Part shown: piece after piece, positions 16,999-26,852 of the stretch
How the letters are laid out: each line of letters opens with the position of its first letter
Numbering within the stretch: the stretch's first letter is position 1
Assembly (NCBI GenBank): GCA_963782475.1
Contig: CAWAJW010000017.1
Span: 1 to 64,000, forward strand
Source of the DNA: CAVQBP01 sp963782475
Lineage (GTDB): Bacteria > Bacteroidota > Ignavibacteria > Ignavibacteriales > Ignavibacteriaceae
Direction of reading: 5' to 3'
DNA length: 64,000 nt
The notes under the pieces: model-generated
Seen by the model: only the letters and a program-made list of their open reading frames with translations
Told to the model about the DNA's origin: nothing
The model's database searches: none
Program-made: the position numbers and the translations under genes

Positions 16999-18174
16999 TT
17001 ATTTATTCTTCAACACTTCATGAAAATTATATAAGAAAAAATCAATCTCACTTTTACCGGCAATTAATGGAGGAAGAATTCTTAAAACATTGCTGCTTGT
17101 ACAATTGGTGAGAACTTTTCTCTCCCTCATTTGTTCAACGATTTTATTCCCTTCAAAATATAATTCAACTCCAATCATAAATCCTCTTCCTCTTACTTCT
17201 TTAATATCGTTCGGGAATAAGCTTTGTAATTCCTTTAATTGATTCATAAAATAATCGCCGTACTCTTTAACATGCTCTATTAAACCATTTTCGAAAATTT
17301 CCTTAAGTACTACAACACCAGCTGCGCAGCTTACCGGGTTGCCGCCGAAAGTGGTTCCGTGCTTCCCGGGTTCGAATATTTTATCAAAGCATGGTGCAGT
17401 TAAAGTTGCACCTAAAGGCAGGCCGCCGCCGATCGCTTTAGCTGAAGTTACTATATCTGGAATAAAATTGAAATGGTTATAAGCAAACGGCTGACCTGTT
17501 CTTCCAATTCCGCTCTGGATTTCATCTGCTACTACTGCAAATCCGAATTTGTCTCTTAGCTCATTTAAAGCCGAAACAAAATCACTTGATACAATATGAA
17601 CTCCCCCTTCTCCCTGTATAAATTCCAGAAATATTGCAGATGTGTCATTATTAATTTTAGATCTCAAATCAATTATATTGTTGAAGCTGATCCTTGAAAT
17701 GTTCGGCAGGAACGGTTCAAAACCTTTTCTATATTTTTCCCTGTCGGTAAGCGATAATGAACCGAATGTTCGTCCGTGAAACCCATTTGTTAAAGAAAAT
17801 ATCTTTTTATCCGGGCCGTATTTCTTCCTGATAAGTTTTAAAGCTGCTTCGTTAGCTTCGGTTCCGCTGTTAGATAAAAATACTTTGGACATGCCTGAAT
17901 ATTTTATTAAAAGTTCAGCAAACTCAATTTGAATATCGGTAATATAATTATTTGATAAATGTCCGAATTTTGATACCTGGCTGCAGACCGCTTCAACTAT
18001 TTTAGGATGTGCATATCCCAAAGCATTTACCGCTAACCCAGAGAAAAAATCCAGGTACTTATTTCCGTTGCTGTCAAAAAGATGAACTCCCTCTCCCCCT
18101 TTAATTTTTATAGGAATTCTTTTATATGTTGAAAGGAACAACTCTTTCTCTTTATCGAAAATCGGAGCAGCCAT
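16999..18174 (-). CDS. argD: Acetylornithine (or succinylornithine) aminotransferase family protein
   Basis: The 391-residue PLP class III aminotransferase has VHLFDSNGNKYLDFFSGLAVNALGYAHP at the N-terminus, the PLP-phosphate loop SNSGTEANEAALKL (about 100), and NGFHGRTFGSLSLT. The Asp of the ring contact is in VVADEIQSGIGRTG (about 216), and the Schiff-base Lys is in TSAKAIGGGLPLGA (about 246). GTTFGGNPVSCAAGV completes the set. These match ArgD of arginine biosynthesis, which converts N-acetylglutamate semialdehyde to N-acetylornithine. No other arg gene is adjacent, so another class III transaminase role cannot be excluded. The start lies 10 bp after the zinc-ribbon membrane protein gene. 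Confidence 0.85.
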   Translation of the reverse strand: MAAPIFDKEKELFLSTYKRIPIKIKGGEGVHLFDSNGNKYLDFFSGLAVNALGYAHPKIVEAVCSQVSKFGHLSNNYITDIQIEFAELLIKYSGMSKVFLSNSGTEANEAALKLIRKKYGPDKKIFSLTNGFHGRTFGSLSLTDREKYRKGFEPFLPNISRISFNNIIDLRSKINNDTSAIFLEFIQGEGGVHIVSSDFVSALNELRDKFGFAVVADEIQSGIGRTGQPFAYNHFNFIPDIVTSAKAIGGGLPLGATLTAPCFDKIFEPGKHGTTFGGNPVSCAAGVVVLKEIFENGLIEHVKEYGDYFMNQLKELQSLFPNDIKEVRGRGFMIGVELYFEGNKIVEQMRERKVLTNCTSSNVLRILPPLIAGKSEIDFFLYNFHEVLKNK

Positions 18175-18184
18175 AATTTTTTAT

Positions 18185-18886
18185 TTAGATTATTTTGGGA
18201 TATGAATATAAAATTAAAAATAATAGTGAGTGAAAGATTAATGAGATGATTATAGAATAAGGTAAATTTTTTGTCTGTGTATAATTTGCCATAACAGTTA
18301 AAAAACAGGACCAGGCTATAATCAGAAGCTCAAGGATCAGCAGTGAATATGCAATAAATTCTTTAAGAGCAAAAGGGGAAGGATTTATTGAAAAGAGATA
18401 TTCTCCGAACATTACTAATTCCAGCGGAAACAATATTATAAGAGCAAATATATGGGGCAAAAGAGAGAAAGTATAAATTGAGAAGTTATCTTTTGTCCTG
18501 GTCTCAAAGCCTAATCCTTTATTCAGAATATTTACCAGGTAGGAAAATAACAGCAACGCTGAAAAAAGAATTATCAGCAGAACCAGGTAACCGGCTGCAA
18601 AATTATTTAACGATATAATATGCTGCTTTAAATAAAGAGATATAAAAACAGAATCGAGTTCGAGTTTCAGAACTGACAGTAAAATTAAAAAAACTAGAAA
18701 ATTCTTATGCTCGGAAAAAATAATAGTTTTAAATCCCTTTGTCGGACTTTCTATTAATCTGCCGATTGCAGTGCCTAAATCGATATTATAAACCCTGTCC
18801 CGTATATATGATTTACAATTTTCACAAATTAATTTGTAAAAAGGATTTTCTGTATGACAGTTACTGCAGATTACAGAATTTTTCAT
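18185..18886 (-). CDS. Zinc-ribbon membrane protein (Yip1-like)
   Basis: The 233-residue protein begins with a zinc ribbon, CSNCHTENPFYKLICENC (two CxxC pairs, residues 7-24). An amphipathic segment leads to about five membrane helices between 65 and 230. The order (zinc ribbon, then a DLGTAIGRLIESPTKGFKTIIFSE segment, then a five-helix domain) resembles Yip1/YIF1-domain proteins, which have no defined bacterial function. It precedes argD by 10 bp and probably starts that transcript, but no link in function is apparent. Confidence 0.65.
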   Translation of the reverse strand: MKNSVICSNCHTENPFYKLICENCKSYIRDRVYNIDLGTAIGRLIESPTKGFKTIIFSEHKNFLVFLILLSVLKLELDSVFISLYLKQHIISLNNFAAGYLVLLIILFSALLLFSYLVNILNKGLGFETRTKDNFSIYTFSLLPHIFALIILFPLELVMFGEYLFSINPSPFALKEFIAYSLLILELLIIAWSCFLTVMANYTQTKNLPYSIIISLIFHSLLFLILYSYPKII

Positions 18887-18988
18887 GAGCCTGCTCTAAA
18901 GTTAGTTTTAATAAAAATATTCATCGATTTTATTTAAAAATGCTAAATTTATTTGTTCATAATAAAACTTTTAGCTCCGGCTCATAAA

Positions 18989-19468
18989 TTAAAAATTAAA
19001 TCTAATTCCTAACATTGTTTGATGGGTCCTGTAATCTTCCTTCACATTAAAGTCAAACAGTTCAGCATCTACATAAGCATCGACTAAGTTAAGAACATAA
19101 ACCAAACCGATATAAATTGATAATAGATCTCTTTGATTATGGTAAAAGTCTCGTACGCTGATATAAGGGACATATGAAGTCTGATTATATAAATCTCTAT
19201 ATGTATTATATCTTTTATTATAAAACCGCCATCCTAAAACAAGCGCGGCAATACCGCCCCAAATAAGAGGAGCCTTGATGTAAGATTGGTTATATATTTG
19301 TCCCCATCCTGGGATTAATGCACTCCTTAACACAGCACCTAAGGGAGATTTTTGCATAACAAAAGTTGAATCATAAGAACTATTATCAGCAGTGTCCTTT
19401 GTTTGCGCAAAAATAAAGCTGTTCAATAAAAGTAAAATAATAATTGCTTTAACTATATGATTTGTCAA
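18989..19468 (-). CDS. DUF5683-type membrane protein
   Basis: I favour the TTG at 19468 as start because it gives a clean signal or anchor (LTNHIVKAIIILLLLNSFIFAQ). An ATG at 19507 is possible; both overlap the 3' end of parB. The mature part has KSPLGAVLRSALIPGWGQIYNQSYIKAPLIWGGIAALVLGW, the signature of DUF5683 (PGxGQxYN then a membrane helix). A second helix follows (YIGLVYVLNLVDAYVDAELF). The family is widespread in Bacteroidota and Chlorobi, commonly right after parAB, and its role is unknown; here too it is the last gene of the parAB transcript. Confidence 0.8.
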   Translation of the reverse strand: MTNHIVKAIIILLLLNSFIFAQTKDTADNSSYDSTFVMQKSPLGAVLRSALIPGWGQIYNQSYIKAPLIWGGIAALVLGWRFYNKRYNTYRDLYNQTSYVPYISVRDFYHNQRDLLSIYIGLVYVLNLVDAYVDAELFDFNVKEDYRTHQTMLGIRFNF

Positions 19469-20402
19469 TGATTTCAAAAAGTTCAAATAATCGTTCAAGT
19501 TCTTCATTGGAATAAAATTCAATATGAATTTCTCCCGAACCATCCTGTTTTTGCTTACAGAAAACTTTAGTTCCAAAAGTTTTTCTCAATTTATCTTCAA
19601 CGTCATTTAAATTGGACATATGCATTGCTGATTGGGATGAAGACGCCAGGGCAAAGGATTTTTTCGGCTCTTCAGGAGATGTCAGCAGCTTCTTTACAAG
19701 CTTTTCAACTTTTCTAACCGAAAGATTCTGCTCTTTTATTTTCTGCAGGACTTCAAGCTGAAGAATTTCACCCGGTAAATTAATAATTGCCCGAGCATGG
19801 CCTGATGATATTTCTTCTTTAATTAAGCTTTCTTTTATTTCTGCAGGAAGCTTTAATAATCTTATTGAATTTGCCACTGTTGAGCGATCTTTGCCTACTT
19901 TCTCCGCAATTTCCTCCTGTGTCAGGTTGCATTCTTCCATCAATCTTTTGTAAGCATAGCCAATTTCAATCGGGTTAAGCTTTTCCCTCTGTATATTTTC
20001 GATTAAAGCCATTGCAAGCATTGCTTCCTGGGAATCAACTTTTATTATATATGCGGGTATTTCTTTATATCCGATATCTTTACATGCTTTTAACCTTCGT
20101 TCGCCCGAAATTAATTCGTAATGTTCCTGTGCAGTTCTTCTAACCGTTATAGGCTGTATTAACCCATGAGAGAGGATTGATTTTTTCAGCTCTTCCTGTG
20201 TTGCCGGGTCAAAATTGCTTCTCGGCTGAAACGGGTTAGGTGATATCTGGTCTACTGAAATTTTTGCCAGTATATCAAGCTGCTTGCCGTCGTCATGCTT
20301 AATTTCGGAATAGTTTGAGACCGAATCTTCATTTTTCTCAACCTGCTGCTGATTGATCAAAGCGTCTAAACCTCTTCCCAAACCGGGTTTAACTTTACTC
20401 AT
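19449..20402 (-). CDS. parB: Chromosome partitioning protein ParB
   Basis: The 317-residue protein begins with the ParB signature GLGRGLDALI (residues 8-17), which contacts ParA. The CTPase/ParB-N domain follows: ISPNPFQPRSNFDPATQEELKKSILSHGLIQPITVR to ELISGERRLKACKDIGYKEIPAYI, with the GERR motif. Then comes the helix-turn-helix LTQEEIAEKVGKDRSTVANSIRLLKLP that reads parS. The C-terminal dimer domain ends near 317. It loads at parS, spreads, and guides origin segregation with ParA. The start overlaps parA by 4 bp (ATGA). I did not find a convincing 16-bp parS site by eye. Confidence 0.95.
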   Translation of the reverse strand: MSKVKPGLGRGLDALINQQQVEKNEDSVSNYSEIKHDDGKQLDILAKISVDQISPNPFQPRSNFDPATQEELKKSILSHGLIQPITVRRTAQEHYELISGERRLKACKDIGYKEIPAYIIKVDSQEAMLAMALIENIQREKLNPIEIGYAYKRLMEECNLTQEEIAEKVGKDRSTVANSIRLLKLPAEIKESLIKEEISSGHARAIINLPGEILQLEVLQKIKEQNLSVRKVEKLVKKLLTSPEEPKKSFALASSSQSAMHMSNLNDVEDKLRKTFGTKVFCKQKQDGSGEIHIEFYSNEELERLFELFEIIDKSYS

Positions 20403-21181
20403 ATTATTTTAGAGTTATTTGCAACTGAATTTCTTTCAAGCAGTTCCGAAGCCAAAGACATATAATTTTTCGACCCGGATGAAATAGCATCATAAAGAAT
20501 AATCGGTTTTCCAAAACTGGGAGCTTCGGATATCCTGACATTCCTGTTTATAACAGTAGTGAAAACTTTATCGCCAAAATATTTTTTAACTTCATCGGCA
20601 ACCTGATGTGAAAGCCGAAGTCTCATATCAAACATTGTAAGAAGAACTCCTTCAATAGATAAATTTTTATTGAAATGCTTCTTTACAATATTAATAGTAT
20701 TAAGCAGCTGCCCCAAACCCTCCAGAGCAAAATATTCACATTGAACCGGAATAAGTACAGAATCCGATGCACTAAGTGAATTTAAAGTAAGAAGTCCTAA
20801 AGACGGGGGACAATCTATAATTATAAAATCATAATTTTCTCTGATTTGGTCAAGAGAATTCTTTAAGACACCTTCCCTATTATGCATATCAATTAGTTCT
20901 ATTTCTGCGCCAACAAGGTTTATATTTGAAGGGAGCAGATCAAGGAAAGGCATATAAGTATTTATAATTACTTCACTTATATTTTTATTGCCGATCAAAA
21001 CTTCATAAACAGACGGGAAGTGATTATTGACATTTATTCCGGAAGAAGAATTTGCCTGCGGATCTATATCAACAAGTAATATTTTTTTTTCTGCTGCAGC
21101 TAAAGAAGATGACAGATTGATGGAAGTAGTTGTTTTACCTACACCTCCCTTTTGATTGGCTACAGAAATAACTTTGGCCAT
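20399..21181 (-). CDS. parA: Chromosome partitioning ATPase ParA (Soj)
   Basis: The 260-residue protein carries the deviant Walker A KGGVGKTTTSINLSSSLA (residues 10-27), with the two lysines of the ParA/MinD class. It also has DIDPQANSSSG (A-prime, about 39) and DFIIIDCPPSLGLLTLNSL (Walker B, about 113-131). It binds DNA as an ATP dimer and is driven by ParB. The length is that of the chromosomal Soj type without an N-terminal DNA-binding domain. It starts the parA-parB-DUF5683 operon. Confidence 0.95.
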   Translation of the reverse strand: MAKVISVANQKGGVGKTTTSINLSSSLAAAEKKILLVDIDPQANSSSGINVNNHFPSVYEVLIGNKNISEVIINTYMPFLDLLPSNINLVGAEIELIDMHNREGVLKNSLDQIRENYDFIIIDCPPSLGLLTLNSLSASDSVLIPVQCEYFALEGLGQLLNTINIVKKHFNKNLSIEGVLLTMFDMRLRLSHQVADEVKKYFGDKVFTTVINRNVRISEAPSFGKPIILYDAISSGSKNYMSLASELLERNSVANNSKII

Positions 21182-21256
21182 TGAATCCTATTTTTAATAT
21201 AGAAGTTATAAAATATTTTTCAAAAATACGTATAAGAACTCTATTATGAAAATAAA

Positions 21257-21931
21257 TTATAGCTCTATTTCTTCCCCGAAATCCATAACCCGGCAGTTTA
21301 TGCCTATTTTTTCTACTTTTTTCTTAAATTCTTTCGGATCGGCAGAAATAACATCAAAAGTATTATAATGCATCGGGATGGCAGTTTTAGGCTTTACAAA
21401 TTCGACAGCTTTAACTGCATCTGTAATCCCCATGGTGAAATTATCCCCAATCGGTAAAAGCATATAATCGATGGAATTCATTTCTCCTATTAATTTCATA
21501 TCTAAAAATAAACCGGTATCGCCGGTATGGTAGATGGTTTTGCCGTTGCTGATAATGACTCCGGCAGGTTCTCCTGCATACATCCCGTCGGGTGTTTGGG
21601 ATCCATGGTGTGCAATTGTAAATTTTACACGGCCGAAATCAAAATTATAACCTCCGCCTATATGCATATTGTGAGCTTTAAATCCTTTTGAAGAGCAATA
21701 GTTTGCCAATTCATTGACGCAAATAAAAATAGGCTGCTCCTTTTTTGCAATTTTAAATGCATCACCCAGATGGTCTCCGTGTGCATGAGTTAAAATAATA
21801 TAATCTGCTTTTACTTTATCCGATTTAACAGGTGAGTTGGGATTATTATCCAGGAAAGGATCTATCAAAATTATTTTGCCGTTATCAGCTGTTATCTGAA
21901 AAGCTGAATGTGCAAAATATTTTAGTTTCAT
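21257..21931 (-). CDS. Metal-dependent hydrolase, UPF0173 (metallo-beta-lactamase fold)
   Basis: The 224-residue protein has the fold's metal ligands in order: THAHGDH (about 48-54), GGYNFDFGRVKFTIAHHGSQ (His near 114), and TIYHTGDTGLF (Asp near 140). It ends with IPMHYNTFD (His near 195). The sequence fits the YtkL/UPF0173 group, soluble hydrolases of unknown substrate. The start at ATG 21931 has a good site (GGAGG). It lies 10 bp downstream of the CHAD gene and is probably co-transcribed with it. Confidence 0.88.
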   Translation of the reverse strand: MKLKYFAHSAFQITADNGKIILIDPFLDNNPNSPVKSDKVKADYIILTHAHGDHLGDAFKIAKKEQPIFICVNELANYCSSKGFKAHNMHIGGGYNFDFGRVKFTIAHHGSQTPDGMYAGEPAGVIISNGKTIYHTGDTGLFLDMKLIGEMNSIDYMLLPIGDNFTMGITDAVKAVEFVKPKTAIPMHYNTFDVISADPKEFKKKVEKIGINCRVMDFGEEIEL

Positions 21932-21941
21932 TAATCCTCCT

Positions 21942-22400
21942 TTAAGAAAGCAAAGAGCTGAAATTTTTTAAAGCCTTGCTGTGTGTGAACTTCATCAGCT
22001 CAAGCTTTAAATTAACCTTCAGTTCATTTCTTCTTTCTTCAACTTTTTTAAATATTCTACTAGATAATTTTATTTTTTCATTTATAATTAATGAATTTAT
22101 GTTAACCTTCAAAACATCCAGATCACGGAGAAGGCCCGACTTATCCTGAAGGTCTTCAATTTTTTTATAGAGTGCGGTGAATTTTTTATTTTCAAAACTC
22201 CCAAGAAACAGTTCCATATTATATCTTAGACGCCTCAATGCAATACGAACGTCATGAAGATTTTCTTCCGTATCTTCATTAAAGAATATATCAACAGAAT
22301 TTAAAAGATTGCCGAGCCTGTTTGACAAAATAATTTTTGATGAATCTCCGAAAGGGAGATCATTGTTTAATCCTTTTATTTCCCATTTGCTGCTTGACAT
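21942..22400 (-). CDS. CHAD domain protein (short)
   Basis: The 152-residue protein is built of helices. It carries the CHAD signature VHDVRIALRRLRYNMELF-like stretch (here LHDVRIALRRLRYNMELF, about 46-63) and then LRDLDVLKVNINSLI. CHAD domains use conserved His, Arg and Lys residues to bind polyphosphate. It is shorter than the usual 200 to 300 residues, so it keeps the first half of the domain and ends in a lysine-rich tail. Pairing with the UPF0173 gene gives no clue. A Ppx/GppA phosphatase is 7 kb away. Confidence 0.8.
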   Translation of the reverse strand: MSSSKWEIKGLNNDLPFGDSSKIILSNRLGNLLNSVDIFFNEDTEENLHDVRIALRRLRYNMELFLGSFENKKFTALYKKIEDLQDKSGLLRDLDVLKVNINSLIINEKIKLSSRIFKKVEERRNELKVNLKLELMKFTHSKALKNFSSLLS

Positions 22401-22697
22401 TTTATTTAAGGAATGATTTTAGAAAAAAATTTATAGGCAGAGTTAATTTATGTTTCTTTTGGGAAACATTAAAATAATAATAGATTTTTTAGAATTATTT
22501 TTAATCCGAATTTCGGTTAAAAAATGATAAATGGGCTCTTTTTATGTGATTTATATAATAGATATTATTTTATTGCCGATGGATATGTTATATATCTAAT
22601 TAAATCAACCAGACTATTCTCCGGAATTATTTTAAGAAATTCATTTGATGCCGGTATTATAATTTATATTCTCGTTTATATGATTATCAGTGAAATA
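22401..22697. other. AT-rich intergenic interval
   Basis: About 300 bp between the start of the CHAD gene and the end of the GT39 gene. It must hold the CHAD promoter. I see no RNA gene, strong hairpin or credible ORF. Confidence 0.5.
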
Positions 22698-24248
22698 TTA
22701 GTAATAAAACTTCCCTCTTTCAAGCATTTCGGAATAAGGAATCTTCGGATTTTTACAAATAAAAACTCTAAGGTTATTTTCATGTGAAGTTACATACGGA
22801 TTTGAAAATTCCCCGGGGTACGCTTCAATATTTTCGAATCGTTCTTTTAGTCTGGTACTGTCTCTGCCGTTTGCCAGTTGAAGTAGAACATTTCCATTTA
22901 ATTTACTTTTACTCCATAAGTAGTATGTATTATGCCCGCAGACTACGTTCGGGAGATTATATTTTTTACCGAAAAGCTCAATTGCTCCTGCCTGCCCGTA
23001 ATTCCCTGCTGCAATTATTGTTTCTTTTTGTTCGGCACGCGGAAGAGCATTATATGCATTTAAAACTAAATTAAATTTTTCTTCCCATCCAATTCTATCG
23101 GCAATAAGCTGCGGCAGCGGCGGCTTATTCCCCGTTTCAACTTCTGTATTTAAACCTAAAAATTTTGTATATGCACCAACTGTTTCATAATTGAAATAAG
23201 GAAGTATCACAGGTATTGTAATAGCCAGTCCTGCATATAGAAAAGAAATCAGCACCACCTTAAACCATTTTAAATTATGTTTTAATATAATATCCTCAAA
23301 GAATAAAGAGCCCCCCGCAAAAACAGCAGGATATGCAAATGCCAGCCTGTCCGGACGGCTTGTACCCGAAATCATCACAATTAAAAATAAGCTTAAGAAT
23401 AAAACTGTTAAGAACCTGAAATCTTTTGTCTTTTTGGAAAACATTAAAAAAATTATTCCGGCAAACCAGAGAGGAAAAGTTGCCGGAGACATCTGCAGCA
23501 GCTGATTTAAAAAGAAAGCAAGAGGAGGTGTAAAAACATTTTTGTATGAGCTTATGTTCTTATAAAATTCTAGTGATGGGTAATTGTTCTGCATCTGCCA
23601 GGTAATATTCGGCAAAAATATTATGAACGCTGTTAAAGAACCCAATGCAAACCATCTGTTTGCTAAAAGCTTCCACTTGCCTGCGATAAGTAAAGAAAAG
23701 ACCAGCAACATGATAAATAGAGCGAATGTATGCTTATTCATCAGACCTAAGCCTGCAACAATTCCAATAGCAATCCATCTTTTGGGATTATTTTCTTTTA
23801 TCATTTTAACGGTGAATATTAGTAAAAATATCGCAAGAAGAGGTTCGTATGCGTTCATCGAATAAAACCCGCCGAAGGCGACAATTACCGGGGTCGCTGC
23901 CATTGTGCAGGCAGCCAGACATTGTGCAAATCTTCCCCCTCCGATTTCTTTAGCAAGCATCCCTGTGAAAAAGACCGATGCTGATGCCGCTAATGCAGGG
24001 AGTATGCGTAATGCCGATATTGAAGTACCGAATATAAATTGGAAAACAGTAAGAATAAGAGGTGCAAGCGGGGGATGATCTACATACCCCATAGCCGGTC
24101 TGAACGCGCAGGCTATATAGTAAAATTCATCGATAAAATATCCGTATCCTTTAACAAAAGAGGAGGAGTAAATGAGTAAAAAATTGATAATGGCAATTAG
24201 AAAAAGATATCTGTTTTCCGAAAAGAAACCGGCTTTTAATTGTTTCAT
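22698..24248 (-). CDS. Glycosyltransferase family 39 (ArnT/PMT-like) membrane protein
   Basis: The 516-residue protein has 10 to 12 membrane helices. The first periplasmic loop has the family's acidic motif GYFIDEFYYIACA (Asp/Glu near 37), followed by YVDHPPLAPLI, which matches the DHPPL motif of GT-C polyprenyl-phosphate sugar transferases. A soluble C-terminal part begins about residue 395. It should move a sugar from a lipid carrier to a lipid or protein on the periplasmic side. Neither donor nor acceptor can be told, and no lipid A genes are near. It is monocistronic, with about 300 bp on each side. Confidence 0.85.
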   Translation of the reverse strand: MKQLKAGFFSENRYLFLIAIINFLLIYSSSFVKGYGYFIDEFYYIACAFRPAMGYVDHPPLAPLILTVFQFIFGTSISALRILPALAASASVFFTGMLAKEIGGGRFAQCLAACTMAATPVIVAFGGFYSMNAYEPLLAIFLLIFTVKMIKENNPKRWIAIGIVAGLGLMNKHTFALFIMLLVFSLLIAGKWKLLANRWFALGSLTAFIIFLPNITWQMQNNYPSLEFYKNISSYKNVFTPPLAFFLNQLLQMSPATFPLWFAGIIFLMFSKKTKDFRFLTVLFLSLFLIVMISGTSRPDRLAFAYPAVFAGGSLFFEDIILKHNLKWFKVVLISFLYAGLAITIPVILPYFNYETVGAYTKFLGLNTEVETGNKPPLPQLIADRIGWEEKFNLVLNAYNALPRAEQKETIIAAGNYGQAGAIELFGKKYNLPNVVCGHNTYYLWSKSKLNGNVLLQLANGRDSTRLKERFENIEAYPGEFSNPYVTSHENNLRVFICKNPKIPYSEMLERGKFYY

Positions 24249-24605
24249 GTTTTTATTGAAGTTTGAATATTTAAAATTAATTAAACTAATTTTTATTTTT
24301 GCGGAAATGGTACCCCTTTGGATTTCATTTACATCTCTTAATGATCCTCTGAAAAAACAATTGAAAATTATATATGAAAAGAATAATATACTAAAGAAAT
24401 TAGTGTAACGGTTAAATAAATAATCGGATGGTAAAGCTTATTGAAGAAAATCTTAAAAACGCTGAAACAATTTCCACCGGAAGAGGGAAACTAAACTGCG
24501 GTCTTCATAAATTGACTGTATTCTATATCTCAAATTGCCGGGCATATAATTATTAAAAATCAAAATATTGTTTTACTAGCTAATAGTTTAAACTTGAGAT
24601 CTCAT
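24249..24605. other. Intergenic interval
   Basis: This stretch of 357 bp separates the GT39 start from the DUF5916 stop. It should hold the GT39 promoter. I see no gene and no strong hairpin. Confidence 0.45.
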
Positions 24606-26852
24606 TTATATCCCAACAAGGTACTGTATCTTTATAAAATACTGCCGGCTTGTATTAACCATTCCAAAACTTCCTTTATATCTTGAATAATTGGAAGTTG
24701 CGCCTGCAAAGAATGTTGTAAAAGCATTCATCTTATAGCTCAATAAAGGATATATTTGGAAGCTTTTTGAAAAAGAATCATATTGCAGAATTGTTCTGAA
24801 GAAGATCTCTGTGTTAAACTGATAGATCCCCACACCACGATAAATATTCCCGTCATAGTAAAGTTCATTTGTAATAGTACTTAATAGTCTTGCGCGTGAA
24901 TAAGAAAATTCAAGATTGACCCGGGATGTCGGTTTTAAAAGGATATCAAGGTTTATGTTATGCCCCTTCCCCATTGACGGATTATCTTCCCGGTAAATAA
25001 ATTTACCTAACTGGAGAGAAGCATTTATCGAAATTTCATTTGACGGGTATGAGTTCAAACTAAAATAATATTGGCGGATCCCTTTAAACCAAATATCATG
25101 AAAATTCTCATCATTAAATAAAAGCTGTATATATATGTTTGTTTGTCCTTTGAGATTTACAAAAAAATACGGCTGAAGATATTTTGATTTAAAGCTGCCG
25201 TAAAAATTATAACGGAGTTCTGAAGTTAAACCGAATCCGCCGTTATTAATAAATGAATTGACCGGGTAATAATCATATTCATGTGTCATGAAATATTCGC
25301 TGTAGCCGACACGGTCGAAAATTCCATTATAGGTTTGAAATGCCGGTGAATAATTATTTGCAGTAACCGATAAATAATAATTAGTGCTTTTATGGTAGAG
25401 GTTAAGATGAATCCCTGAACCATGATAATCTTCACCGTTAAAAGCAGAGTTAAAGCCTGTTTTACCGAATTCACGTGTTGAACTAAAAATTGATGTATCG
25501 TTTAGCTCTTTAGTTGTGGAAAAATCACCTTCTCCGTTAAAATACCAATTTGACCAAAATTTATAATTCCAATCCAAGCCATAGAGATAATTATGTCCGC
25601 CTGATAAATCGCGTGTCATAACCAATCCCCCAATATATGTTTCATTACCTAAATCATATCTCAGTCTTCCTATATTAGCCATAGATTTCATATTAGTTTG
25701 AACTACATTACTCCCCTCTTCTCCCGGAACATCGATCACGGTATGCCGATCATAAGCGTTCATGAATAAATACGAGAGTCCGCCCGACTTACCTATTATT
25801 CTTGCGGCAGTTGCAGGATCATTAATAGAACGTGAATAATACATTGATGACTGCAGGAGATCGCGCCCGATCAGGAAAAAGGGACGTTTTTCAGCATAAG
25901 TAAGAGCAAAAGTCGTATTAACACTGATTTGCCCGGCATCCGATTCTATCTGGCTGAAATCGGGGTTCATTACTGCATCAAATGCAAAGTTCGTGCTTGG
26001 TGAATATTTTATACTCCCTCCAATACGGGCCTGGATCTTGTCATATTTGAAGCTTGAATTCGGATCATTGTTATCAAGAAGCTCCCCGCTCTTTTGCCCC
26101 ATAGCATAGGGAAGAAATTCAAAAGAGCCGCCCGATTTTACATTTCTTATCCCTTTTAAATAACCAGCCTGCGGCATAACCCCTGGAATATTTCTCTTAA
26201 TGGGCATCCACGAATTTTGAATCCGGCTGGTCCTTGAGATGCAACGGACAATATTTAGTCTCCAAGTCTGTTCATTCTGGTTCGGAAAATTTAAACTTGT
26301 AAAAGGAATTTTCATCTCCGCAGTCCATCCGCTATTATCTTTAGCTGCTGCAGAATACCAGATCCAGTCTACACTGGCATCTTCTCCATTTATAGTTGCA
26401 AGCAGATCACCCTGAATACCGTACGGATTAACTGCAAGTTCATATGATTTCTGAAAATCACCATATGTATCTATTCCGACGATTACAAAATCATCCTGGA
26501 AAATTTTATCCCGGTCGCTTATATTCGCCCTAATTAATTCCGGATTTGTATCGAAACATTGAAATCCGAAATAAAGATAATTCTGATCATATAAAACTCT
26601 GGCTAAAGTTCGCTGCACTGATGGTGTATTATCACCGGGAGAAACTTCATATTTCAATTCTACCGGCCGGGCTTTCATCCATTCAGGGTTGTCCATTCTT
26701 CCTGTTATATCAATAGGTTCATCAATCTTTACAGCATAAATTACTTCACTTAAAGAATCGGCGGCGGTTTGGCCCTTCGAGCTGTTGAAACCGGATATTA
26801 AAGCTATTATTAGAAAATATAATTTTAATTTGTACATAAATAATTTCTTCAT
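24606..26852 (-). CDS. DUF5916 outer-membrane protein with CBM9-like domain
   Basis: The 748-residue protein has a signal peptide (cleavage near FNSSKGQ). The N-terminal domain (about 40-240) is a carbohydrate-binding family 9-like beta-sandwich: IDITGRMDNPEWMKARPVEL, YDQNYLYFGFQCFD, DRDKIFQDDFVIVGIDT and GWTAEMKIPFTSLNF. From about 245 the DUF5916 part (FAFDAVMNPDFSQIESDAGQISVNTTFALTYAEKRPFFL) is followed by alternating strands of an outer-membrane barrel. It ends in an aromatic residue-containing strand (IKIQYLVGI). Family members are outer-membrane proteins in Bacteroidota with a suspected glycan-related role. It stands alone. Confidence 0.85.
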   Translation of the reverse strand: MKKLFMYKLKLYFLIIALISGFNSSKGQTAADSLSEVIYAVKIDEPIDITGRMDNPEWMKARPVELKYEVSPGDNTPSVQRTLARVLYDQNYLYFGFQCFDTNPELIRANISDRDKIFQDDFVIVGIDTYGDFQKSYELAVNPYGIQGDLLATINGEDASVDWIWYSAAAKDNSGWTAEMKIPFTSLNFPNQNEQTWRLNIVRCISRTSRIQNSWMPIKRNIPGVMPQAGYLKGIRNVKSGGSFEFLPYAMGQKSGELLDNNDPNSSFKYDKIQARIGGSIKYSPSTNFAFDAVMNPDFSQIESDAGQISVNTTFALTYAEKRPFFLIGRDLLQSSMYYSRSINDPATAARIIGKSGGLSYLFMNAYDRHTVIDVPGEEGSNVVQTNMKSMANIGRLRYDLGNETYIGGLVMTRDLSGGHNYLYGLDWNYKFWSNWYFNGEGDFSTTKELNDTSIFSSTREFGKTGFNSAFNGEDYHGSGIHLNLYHKSTNYYLSVTANNYSPAFQTYNGIFDRVGYSEYFMTHEYDYYPVNSFINNGGFGLTSELRYNFYGSFKSKYLQPYFFVNLKGQTNIYIQLLFNDENFHDIWFKGIRQYYFSLNSYPSNEISINASLQLGKFIYREDNPSMGKGHNINLDILLKPTSRVNLEFSYSRARLLSTITNELYYDGNIYRGVGIYQFNTEIFFRTILQYDSFSKSFQIYPLLSYKMNAFTTFFAGATSNYSRYKGSFGMVNTSRQYFIKIQYLVGI

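Noticed and set aside
20399..21256. Replication origin next to parAB
   Set aside because: No dnaA gene, DnaA-box cluster or parS palindrome could be recognised near parAB in this window.
24172..24408. 78-codon plus-strand ORF at the GT39 start
   Set aside because: Largely antisense to the first residues of the GT39 gene; the hydrophobic look is the mirror of the membrane helix.
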